A stretch of DNA of 64,000 nucleotides from Bacteroidia bacterium (GTDB taxonomy: Bacteria > Bacteroidota > Bacteroidia > J057 > JADKCL01), in assembly GCA_020635905.1 (NCBI GenBank), contig JACJYV010000006.1, forward strand, positions 682,001 through 746,000, written 5' to 3'. Below, one piece after another: positions 16,684-28,600 of the stretch. The number at the start of each line of letters is the position of its first letter. The first letter of the stretch is position 1. The notes beneath the pieces were generated by a model. That model made no database searches, was not told where the DNA came from, and saw only the letters and a list, made by a program, of their open reading frames with translations. Made by a program: the position numbers and the translations under genes.

Positions 16684-19600
16684 CTACCTCACCAAAATCA
16701 ATTTCCGGTAGAACACAGCTCCCGAACCGGTCACCAGCTTGCTGATATACACCCCTTCGGTCACATGCTCTGGCTGGAAGGTCACTTCCGTCCGCTCATT
16801 GGCTTCTACTTGCCCGTCAAACAACGTGCCTACCAACTCGCCCCGCAGGTCAAACACCAGTACCGTCACCTGATCTGCCTTCGGCAGGGTGAACCGCAGC
16901 GTGGTTTTCTCCTCAAACGGGTTCGGGAAGGCTTCGAAGGTCGGCTCACCAGTCAGAAACTCAGCCGAGGCTGCGCTGTTGCCTTGTCCGTCTTCCTCTG
17001 GCATAGCCACTTTCGAGCCCTGGTTCGCACAAGGACCACAATTGTCGCAGTCGCCCAGGCAGTTACCCTGGATCGTGTAGCTGGCCAGCGAATCGATCAC
17101 GTTGCCCGTGCGGATACATGTATCCGTACAGGTCTCGAAGAAGCAGAACTTGAAGCCCAGCGTGTCACAATCGGGGTTGCCTACTGCGTTACGCTGAATC
17201 ACATTCACCACCACCGTGTCGAAAGCGACGCAGCTGTTCGCATCCTTGATCCGTACCACATAAGTCGTAGTAGTGGTCGGGCAGTCGATCATGGTCTGAC
17301 CATTCAGGAAGGGCAGCGGTGAAGGCAGTCTGAACCAGTAGTAGCTGTACGGAGCCACACCTCCGGTCGGAATCGCCGTGATTGTGGGACACAGGAACGG
17401 AGTATTCAGGATCACCAGACGATCCACTCCCGCATCCACGCTCAGCGGCGGAGCCTGGGTCAGGGTGATCGTGGATACATCCGTACATCCGTTGGCATCG
17501 GTCACGGTCACCGTGTAGGTACCAGCCGTCAGGCCCGTGAAGATCCTCGGGGTGCCGCCCGTTTGCGTACCCGATACGGGACCGCTCAGGGTTACTGTGT
17601 AGGCCTGGCAGCTTGCGCCACCTGCAATATTTACCGTGATCTTACCATTCGCACCGCCATTACAGCCGATGTTGTAACCACCTGCAAACACAGAGGGTAC
17701 CAGTGAGGTGATCTGCATCACCGCAGGCTGGGTCAGGGTGAAGGACTCGGTCAGGCTGCAGCCATTGGCATCCGTGGTGGTCACGTTGTAGGTTCCGGCT
17801 ACCAGGTTGGAAATATCCTGGCTGGTTGCAGTGAACCCGTTCGGGCCGCTCCAGCTGTAGCTGTAGGGCTGACAACCACCCGTCATCGAGTAGTCAATCG
17901 AGCCGTCGCTGTTGCCGTTGCAGCTGATGTTGTAGCCGCAGGCATAGGTCGGGATCACAGAGCTTCCGTTCAGCAGTGCGGGTTCGGTCAGGGTAAAGCT
18001 GTTGGTTACAAAGCAGCCATTCTGATCAGTCGCGGTAACATTATAGGTTCCCGCGGTGATGTTCTGCGGATCCTGACCGCTGAAGGTGTAGCCGTTCGGG
18101 CCGGTCCAGCTGTAGGTGTAGGGCTGGCAGCCACCACTCAGGCTGTAGTCGATCGAGCCGTCGCTGGCGCCGTTGCAGCTCACATTATAGCCACAGGCAA
18201 AGGTCGGGATGCTGAAGCCATCCACCAACTGAGCAGGCTCAGTCAGGGTAATCGTACAAGTGGTCTGATCGCCCACCCCATCGGTCACCGTCACAGAGTA
18301 GGTACCTGCGGCCAGGTTAATGGCCGTGGAGGTCAGCTGACCGTCGGTCCAGAGGTAAGTGTAGGGCAGACAGCCGCCCGTTACGCTCACCGTGGCCTGA
18401 CCGTCGGTCTGGCCGTTGCAGCTGATGTTGTAGCCGCAGGCGAAGGTGGGGCTGGCAGTGCTGCACACCAGCGGATCGTTGGTCACGGTTACGGTGGCGT
18501 TGCAGGTGCTCACGTTGCCGTTCACATCCGTCACGGTCAGTACCACCGGGTTTTGACCTTTGTCGTTACAGTCAAAGGTGTTTGGATTTACCGCCAGGCT
18601 GGCCACCGTACAGTTGTCACTTGAGCCATTATCGATCTGCTGCGGCGTGATCGCTACCAATCCCGTGCTATCCGTGTTGATGGTCAAATCCTGGCACAGC
18701 GCTACTGGGGGAACGTTGTCCTCAACCGTGATACCTGCGGTGCAGGTGCTTTGGTTGCCGTTTACGTCGGTTACCGTGAGGGTTACTGTGTTCGGGCTGG
18801 TGCTTACGTCTGAGCAGTCGAAACTGGTGTTGTCCAGAGCCAGACTGGCCACGGTACAATTGTCGCTTGAACCGTTATCCACCTGCTGGGGTGTAATGCT
18901 GGCAGCGCCGTCACCGTTATTGGTGCCTGCGCTCAGCTGGATGGTCAGATCCTGACAGATTGCAACTGGCGGAACGTTGTCCTCGACCGTGATCCCTGCG
19001 GTGCAGGTCGATTGGTTGCCGTTTACGTCAGTCACAGTGAGAGTTACTGTATTCGGGCTGGTGCTGACATCTGAGCAGTCAAAGCTGGTGTTGTCGAGTG
19101 CAAGATTTGCAACTGAACAATTGTCGCTGGAGCCGTTGTCCACTTGTTGTGGCGTGATGCTGGCTGCGCCGTCACCGTTATTGGTGCCTGCGCTCAACTG
19201 GATGGTCAGATCCTGACACAGCGCCACGGGCGGAACATTGTCCTCAACCGTGATACCTGTGGTGCAGGTCGACTGGTTGCCGTTCACGTCGGTAACCGTG
19301 AGGGCTACCGTGTTCGGGCTGGTGCTCACGTCTGAACAGCTGAAGCTGGTGTTGTCAAGCGCCAGGCTGGCTACAGTACAGTTGTCACTAGAGCCATTAT
19401 CCACCTGCTGGGGAGTAATGCTGGCCGATCCATCACCATTATTGGTACCCGCACTCAGCTGGATAGTCAGATCCTGACAGAGCGCCACGGGCGGAACGTT
19501 GTCCTCTACCGTGATACCTGCGGTGCAGGTCGTTTGGTTTCCGTTTACATCAGTTACCGTCAGGGTTACCGTATTCGGGCTGGTGGAGACGTCAGCGCAG

Positions 19601-22600
19601 CTGAAGCTTGTGTTATTCAGGGCCAGGCTGGCAACGGTACAATTGTCGCTGGAACCGTTATCCACCTGTTGAGGTGTGATGCTGGCTGCGCCGTCACCAT
19701 TATTGGTGCCTGCACTCAGTTGGATGGTCAGATCCTGACACAGCGCCACAGGAGGAACATTGTCCTCAACCGTGATCCCCGCGGTGCAGGTGCTCTGGTT
19801 ACCGTTTACATCAGTTACGGTCAGAGTTACTGTGTTCGGGCTGGTGCTTACGTCTGAGCAGTCAAAGCTGGTGTTGTCGAGTGCAAGATTTGCAACTGAA
19901 CAGTTGTCGCTGGAGCCATTGTCCACCTGCTGAGGCGTGATGCTGGCTGCGCCATCACCGTTATTCGTTCCCGCACTCAGCTGGATGGTCAGATCCTGAC
20001 ACAGCGCCACTGGCGGTACGTTGTCCTCTACCGTGATACCTGCGGTGCAGGTGCTTTGGTTGCCATTCACATCAGTTACCGTGAGGGTTACCGTGTTCGG
20101 GCTGGTGCTTACGTCAGCGCAGCTGAAGCTGGTGTTATTCAGGGCCAGGCTTTCGATGCCACAGGCATCATTCGAGCCGTTGTCAACCTGTTGGGGGGTA
20201 ATGCTGGCCGAGCCATCCCCATTATTGGTGCCGGCATTCAGTTGGATGGTCAGATCCTGGCACAAGGCCACAGGTGCAATATTGTCTTCCACCGTCACAC
20301 CTGCGGTGCAGGTGCTCTGGTTGCCATTATTGTCCGTAACCGTCAGCACCACATTATTGGTCAGACTGTGCGTACCCAGACCAGATACCGTGTTATTCGC
20401 AAAGCTGTTCCACTCAGTACCCAGGGTTGGGAAGCCAGCTCCGTTTACTGTGTTTCCAGAGCTAACATTCGAGCGGCGACGCAGGGTCTGATCAGCTGTT
20501 ACATTGCCACCCACTGACCACTGTGTGCCCGGGTCAAATCCGATCTGGCCAAAGATATCCACTTGCTGGCTGGTCAGGGTATTAAACAGGTCAAATGCGT
20601 CATTGCCATTCCAGTTCACCGCTGCAATCGGGAAGGAAGTTCCCGTATAAGCCGTGGCGCCAGAGTTCGCAAATACCACCGTCTGTCCGCTGGCCAGCGT
20701 TCCGCCGGCAGCAAGTGAGCTGACCGTGGTCGGCGTTGCCGAGCCGTTGGCATACAGACGCAGGCTGTAATTGGCCAGGTTCACTGCAGAACCCGTTCCG
20801 TTGTAAATCTCAACGTATTTGGTCAGGCCAGAGCCTTCCACATACTCAGAGATGATCAGGCTGCTGGTCTGCAGCAGGGCGCTTACATTACTGCAATCAA
20901 AAGTCGAATTGCTGATGCTCAGCGACTGGATGCCACAGGCGTCATTCGAGCCGTTATTGATGGCATTTGCCGTGGTAGATCCATTGCCATTCGCGTCCAG
21001 TTGCACCGTCACATCCTGACACAGGGCCACAGGAGGTACGTTATCCTCTACCTGTACGTTGGCCGAGCAGGTAGAGACGTTGCCGTTATTGTCGGTCACC
21101 GTCAGGGTAACGGGGTTCGCACCTACATTGGAGCAGTTGAAGCTCGTCTGGCTCAGGCTCAGCGACTGGATGCCGCAGGCGTCATTCGAGCCGTTATTTA
21201 CGGCGGATGCGGTCGTGTTGCCATTGCCGCTGGCGTTGAGTTGTACCGTCACATTCTGGCAAAGTGCCACTGGCGGTACATTGTCCTGTACCTGTACGTT
21301 GGCCGAGCAGATGGAGACGTTGCCGTTATTATCAGTCACAGTCAGGGTTACGGGGTTGGCACCCACGCTGGAGCAGGTAAAGCTGGTCTGGCTCAGGCTC
21401 AGCGACTGGATGCCGCAGGCGTCATTTGATCCGTTATTTACTGCACTGGCTGTGGTTGATCCGTTGCCGTTGGCGTCAAGTTGTACCGTTACATTCTGGC
21501 AGAGTGCAACTGGCGGTACCTGATCCAGTACGGTGACCGTGGCAGTACAGGTACTCTGGTTGCCGTTCACATCGGTTACGGTCAGGGTGACCGTAGGTCC
21601 GTTGCTGTTATTATTGCTGCTGTTGGCCGTATGGCTGCCCAGTTGGGTCGCGGTATTATTCGGGAACTGCGTCCACTCTGTACCCAGAGCGGGAAAGAGC
21701 GAAGTGTTGGAAGTATTTCCTGCCGTTACCGAAGGTACGCGCACCAGGGTGTGATCCACGGTGGAGTTACCTCCCTGGGTCCAGGCGGTGCCTGGATTTT
21801 CTCCGATCCGTCCGAAGATATCGATAGGAGTTCCGTTATGGGTCAGCACGATGGCGTCGTTTCCATTATGGGTCAGCGAAGCAGTGCCAGAGCCGGGAGT
21901 GGTTTGATCTGCCTGCGCCAGGAAGGGAGCTCCTGCCAGGGAATTACAGACCACAAACACATCCCCGTTATTCACCGTTCCGCTCAGAGCAATGGTGCTG
22001 CCTATGGAACCGGACCCATTGAAGTAAGTCAGCAGGCTATAACCGCTCAGGTTGACCGCTGCACCAGTTCCGTTATAGATCTCGATGCATTTATTATTGC
22101 CGCTGCCTTCTATGTACTCAGAGATGAAGAGGTCGCCCTGAGGACCGGAACCGCTCACCACATTGCTGCAGTTGAAAGTGGTTTGGTCAAGGCTCAGGGA
22201 GGCAACCGTACAGTTGTCTGAGCTGCCGTTATTGACTTGCTGAGGCGTAATCGAGCCGTTGCCACTCGCATTGAGTTGCACGGTTACGTTTTGGCAAAGC
22301 GCAACAGGCGGAACGTTGTCCTGAACCGTGATCCCCGCGGTGCAGGTGCTTTGGTTGCCATTTACGTCGGTCACCGTCAGGGTTACTGTGTTCGGGCTGG
22401 TGGAGACGTCGGAGCAATCAAAGCTGGTGTTATCCAGTGAAAGATTTGCCACAGAGCAGTTGTCACTGGAACCGTTATCAACCTGCTGAGGAGTGATGCT
22501 GGCTGCGCCATCACCATTATTGGTGCCTGCACTCAGTTGGATGGTCAGATTCTGACACAGCGCCACTGGGGGAACATTGTCCTCAACCGTGATACCTGCG

Positions 22601-25600
22601 GTGCAGGTCGACTGGTTGCCGTTGACGTCCGTTACCGTGAGGGTTACCGTGTTCGGGCTGGTGCTTACGTCTGAACAGTCGAAGCTGGTGTTATCCAATG
22701 CAAGGTTTGCAACTGAACAATTGTCGCTGGAGCCGTTGTCCACCTGCTGAGGAGTGATGCTGGCTGCGCCATCACCATTATTCGTTCCCGAACTCAGCTG
22801 GATGGTCAGATTCTGACACAAAGCAACAGGCGGTACGTTGTCCTCTACCGTGATACCTGCGGTGCAGGTGCTTTGGTTGCCGTTTACATCAGTTACGGTC
22901 AGAGTTACCGTGTTCGGGCTGGTGCTTACGTCGGAGCAGTCAAAGCTGGTGTTGTCCAACGCGAGATTTGCAACAGAACAGTTGTCGCTGGAACCATTGT
23001 CCACCTGCTGTGGTGTGATGCTGGCTGCGCCGTCACCGTTATTGGTGCCTGCGCTCAGCTGGATGGTCAGATCCAGGCACAGAGCAACTGGCGGAACGTT
23101 ATCCTCAACCGTGATACCTGCGGTGCAGGTGCTTTGGTTTCCGTTTACGTCGGTTACCGTAAGAGTTACCGTGTTCGGGCTGGTGCTTACATCTGCGCAA
23201 TCGAAATTGGTGTTATCCAATGCCAGGCTGGCCACCGTGCAGTTGTCACTCGAACCGTTATCCACCTGCTGAGCTGTGATGCTGGCTGCGCCGTCACCAT
23301 TATTGGTGCCCGCACTCAGCTGGATGGTCAGGTTCTGACAGATTGCTACTGGCGGAACGTTATCCTCGACCGTGATACCTGCGGTGCAGGTGCTCTGGTT
23401 ACCGTTTACGTCAGTTACCGTCAGAGTTACCGTGTTCGGGCTGGTGCTTACATCTGAACAGTTAAAGCTGGTGTTGTCGAGCGAAAGACTTGCCACAGAG
23501 CAGTTGTCGCTGGAGCCGTTGTCCACCTGCTGAGGAGTAATGCTGGCTGCGCCATCACCGTTATTGGTACCTGCGCTCAGCTGGATGGTCAGATCCTGGC
23601 ACAGCGCAACCGGCGGTACGTTGTCCTCAACCGTAATACCTGCGGTGCAGGTGCTTTGGTTGCCGTTCACGTCAGTTACCGTCAGGGTTACTGTGTTGGG
23701 GCTGGTGGAAACATCCGAGCAATCAAAGCTGGTATTGTCCAGTGCCAGATTTGCAACTGAACAGTTGTCGCTGGAGCCATTGTCCACTTGTTGAGGAGTG
23801 ATGCTGGCTGCGCCATCACCATTATTCGTTCCCGCACTCAGCTGGATGGTCAGATCCTGACACAGCGCCACGGGCGGAACGTTGTCCTCAACCGTGATAC
23901 CTGCGGTGCAGGTGCTTTGGTTACCGTTCACGTCAGTTACAGTGAGGGTTACTGTGTTCGGGCTGGTGGAAACGTCTGAGCAATCAAAGCTGGAGTTGTC
24001 CAGAGCCAGGCTTGCCACGGTACAGTTGTCGCTGGAGCCATTGTCCACCTGTTGTGGCGTGATGCTGGCTGCGCCATCACCGTTATTGGTACCTGCACTC
24101 AGCTGGATGGTCAGATCTTGACACAGAGCCACGGGCGGAACGTTGTCCTGAACCGTGATACCTGCGGTGCAGGTGCTCTGGTTGCCGTTTACGTCAGTTA
24201 CCGTAAGGGTTACCGTGTTCGGGCTGGTGCTTACGTCTGAACAGTCAAAGCTGGTATTGTCCAGTGCGAGATTTGCAACTGAGCAGTTATCGCTGGAACC
24301 GATTTCCACCTGCTGGGGCGTGATGCTGGCTGCCCCATCACCGTTATTGGTGCCTGCGCTCAGCTGGATGGTCAGATCTTGACACAGAGCCACGGGCGGA
24401 ACGTTGTCCTCAACCGTAATGCCTGCGGTGCAGGTCGATTGATTCCCGTTATTGTCAGTGACGGTCAGGGTGACGGTATTGGGGCTCGTGCTGACATCTG
24501 AGCAGTCAAAGCTGGTGTTGTCGAGCACCAGGCTGGCGATGCCGCAAGCGTCATTCGAACCATTATCAACCTGGGTGGCCGTGATGCTCGCTGAGCCATC
24601 ACCATTATTCGTTCCTGCACTCAGTTGGATAGTCATATCCTGGCACAGGGCCACGGGGGCTTCGTGGTCTTCCACCGTTACAATAAAGCTGCAGGATGAA
24701 CTACCCACGGAATTGGTCGCGGTGGCGGTCACCGTGGTTGAGCCCAGCGGGAAGGTACTGCCGGGAGCAATCGTATAGGTGATGGTCGAGGCCGGGATAC
24801 CCACCGGATCGGTGGCTATGTAAGTGGCAACGCCGTCACACTGACCTGTGGTCGTGTTCACGGTAATATCTGCCGGACAGACAATCGCAGGCGGTACGCC
24901 CACCACATTGATGTCAAACGAGCAGGAAGCCGTATTGCCTGATGCGTCGGTCACCGTAAAGGTATTGGTAGTGCTGCCAATCGGGAAGGTAGAACCGCTG
25001 GGCAGACCTGCGGTCTGAGCCGTGGTCGAAGGACAGTTGTCCGTTCCCACCGGGTTGGTGAAGGTCGCGGTAGCTCCTGCGGCACTGGTGGCGATCAGGT
25101 TTTGGGTGGGAGGACAGCTAATGGTCGGCGGAATGTTGTCCTGCACCGTCACCGTGGCTGTACAGGTTGCCGTATTCGGGCTGTTGCCATTGCTGCCACC
25201 CGTGGTGGTCACGTACGTGCGGAAAGCCAGATCGTCCAGACCTCCAACTACGTCCATTTCTCCGCCTGCGTAGGGATTGGTGCCTGCGGCATAGGAAATT
25301 CGGGTACTGGTGAAGCCCACCAGACTGATGGTATAAACCTGACCGGCTACCACCGGAATCGGGGTGCTCAGGGTAAAGGATTCAAACACGGAATTCGTGC
25401 TGAAGGTCAGCGTCTGAGGACCGGAAAGTTGAGTTCCTCCGGTACCAGCCCCTGCGTAAATATTCAGGTTTTTGGTATTGGTAGTGGAGCTCGCATGCAT
25501 GATCAGGTCGATTTGGGTCAACTGACCCGTAACACCTGCGGTGAATGACTGCCACAAGGTAGCCTTGCGGGTCGTGGTGGTCGTCTGGCTCTGATCCAGC

Positions 25601-28600
25601 TGCTGGCCGCCGCCACCTCCTCCACCACCGGTGGTGGAGCCGTCGGTCACAGTCAGGGTGACCGTATTGGCACCCAGGTCGCTGCAATCAAAGCTGGTTA
25701 CGTCCAGGCTCAGGCTCACGATGCCACAGGCATCGTTGGAGCCATTGTCCACGGCCTGGGCCGTGGTGCTGGCGTTGCCATTGGCATCCAGTTGCACCGT
25801 CACATCCTGACAAATCGCAACCGGGTCCACATTATCTTCCACCCGTACATTAGCATTACAGGTACTGCTGTTACCATTTACATCCGTTACGGTCAGGGTT
25901 ACAGAATTTGAACCCTGATCAGAACAGTCAAAACTGCTCGGGCTGACCGCGTAGCTTTGGATTCCACAGGCGTCAGTTGAGGAATTATCCACGTCCTGAC
26001 CTGCAATGGAAACTGTTCCACCTGAACTCAGTTGCACCGTGATATCCTTACAAATAGCAACTGGCGGGGTATTGTCCTCAATGGTCACATTGGCAGTACA
26101 GATGGAGTAGTTATTATTCACGTCCACCACGGCGAGGGTTACCACATTGGCACCAATGTTATTGCAATCAAATGTATTGGGGGGACTTACAGTAATAAAC
26201 TGAATGGTACAGTTATCGACTGATCCTCCATCTACCTGACCGCCGGCAATACTCACATTGCCCGTGGCATCCAGGCTCACCGTAATATCCTGGCACAGCG
26301 CCAGCGGCGGAATTTGATCCTCCACCGTCACACCCGAAGTACAGGTACTGCTGTTTCCATTCACATCGGTAACCGTCAGGGTCACCTGATTTGGAGAGGT
26401 ATTAATATCGTCGCAGTCAAAAGCAACCTGAGAAGATGCATAACCGGAAATTCCACATGCATCCGTCGAACCGTTGTCAATATCCTGAGCCGTGATGCTG
26501 GCATTACCGTTATTATCCAGTTGGATGGTGATATTCTGACAAACTGCCACCGGGGGAACAGTATCCAGAATGGAAATCGTACCCGTACAGGTGCTGCTGT
26601 TGCCGTTATTATCAGTCACGGATAAGGTTACCACGTTGTTGGTGGTTATATTCTGGCAGGTGAAAGTCGATTGGGAAATACTCAGAGAAGCAATTCCGCA
26701 GGCATCACTGGAGCCATTATTCACATCCTGGGCTGTAATGGAGGCATTTCCGCTGGCATCCAGTTGCACAGTCAGGTTTTGGCAAAGAGCAACAGGGGCG
26801 ATATTATCCTCAACCGTTACATTGGCAGAACAGGTGTTGGTATTACCATTATTGTCGGTCACGGTAAGGGTTACCGCATTGCCTGTTGCACAACTGGGTG
26901 CAGAAGAAGGAGTGTTGAAGAATGCATTGTCAATCAAGGTACCAGTTGCACCCACAGGGCTCAGGTCACCGATCGTCGTTCCCGTTCCTTCATCCATGCG
27001 GAAACAGGCAACCAAATTGGCTTCAGATCCGCTGAGACATGCATTCATATTGGCACTGATCTCTGACTGAGTCCGGGCGTCATTCCAAACCCTGAAGTCA
27101 TCGACCATTCCATCAAAGTGCTCATGGGTGTAACCAGGATCATTGGGAGAACCAATAACCAGGGGTTTACCGAGAGCCCCGGCGTTGAGACCATTACCCG
27201 TGAATCCAATCGAAATGCCATTGACAAATACCTGGGTGTTGCTGGTTGTCATTACCGCCGCAACGTGGTACCAGGTGTTGGGTACAAAGTTGAATCCAAT
27301 GGTTTGGAAAGAAGATCCATTCCAAAGTCCAATTGAGTTTGCGGCTTCGTTCAGGTGGAGGCTCCAGCGGGTGCCTGTTCCACCTACGGTGGTCCGCATC
27401 GAGGCATAAGCCCGGTTATTACCATTGGCCCGGGGCATCAACCAGGCTTCGACCGTGCCTGTGGTAAATTCGTAAGCTGAATTATTGGGAATGGTTACCT
27501 GATCCACAGATGCATCCAGATCAATGGCAAAGTTTTGTGAAGAACTGGTAACATTGCTGCAATTGAATGTATTTGGATTCACACTGAGACTTTGAATACC
27601 GCAAGCGTCATTTGAACCATTATCCACCGCCTGAGCGGTGATGGATCCATTTCCGCTGGCATCCAGTTGCACGGTTACATCCTGGCAAAGGGCCACAGGA
27701 GGAATGTTGTCCTCAACGGTAACGGTTGCAGTACAAGTACTGGTATTGCCTGACGCATCAGTCACGGTCAGGATCACAGAGTTGGGGCCTACATCCTCGC
27801 AGGAGAAGCAGGATTGTGAAGTGCTGAGGGTCACTGGTCCACAATTATCTGAACTACCTCCGTCGATAGCCAGGGAGCCGGTTACCTCGGTAAGTGAAAT
27901 ATTGTCGATGATGGTTCCGCCTGAACTGGACGTACCCAATTCCTGGAAACGGATTTTCACCGTCTGATTGGAGGTGGGTTGCAGCACAATCTGATGGCAG
28001 AATTCCTCCACCCCCAAATCTGTCGGGCTTACGAACTCTTCAGAGTAATTACCCACGGTAACGAGCACCCTGTTGTCGGTACTGTTATTGAAGCCATTAT
28101 TGGCCTGCTCAAAGTGGAGCAAATAAGTTTGTCCAGCCACCAGGTTGAAGCTGGCCTGGGTTTCGATCGTGGCGCTGGCGTTGGTTCCGTCGAGGTCAAC
28201 GGCTTTACCGCCGGCCATGGCAGTATAGGAAGGAGCGGAGAAAATATCCACGTTTCCAGCAAGCACATTCCAGTTGGGGACCGAGGTTGTGCCACCAGAA
28301 GCAGGGTAGGATTCCCAATCCTCAGAAAAGAGCACGCTGGAATTGGTAAAATTGCCCAGTTCAGCTTCGCCGCTGGCATCCAGTTGCACAGTTACATTCT
28401 GGCAAACCGCGCTGGGGGCCTCATTGTCAACCACCGTAATGGTAAAGGAACAGTTGGAGCTACCCACTGCGTTGGTGGCGGTGGCGGTCACCGTCGTGGT
28501 ACCAATTTGGAATACACTGCCGGGCGCATTAGAGTAAGTAATGGTTGAAGGCGGAATTCCGGCAGGATCACTGGCTGAGAAGGTTACTGCCGTAGAGCAC

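Noticed and set aside
18734..20299. Regular repeats as a possible CRISPR array
   Set aside because: The 261-bp and 240-bp units are continuous coding repeats without short repeat/spacer structure, and no cas gene is present.
18560..24778. Many repeated plus-strand frames of about 75-150 codons
   Set aside because: They recur with the 261-bp period of the minus-strand repeat units, being antisense images of the same codons, and have no start context or export signals.
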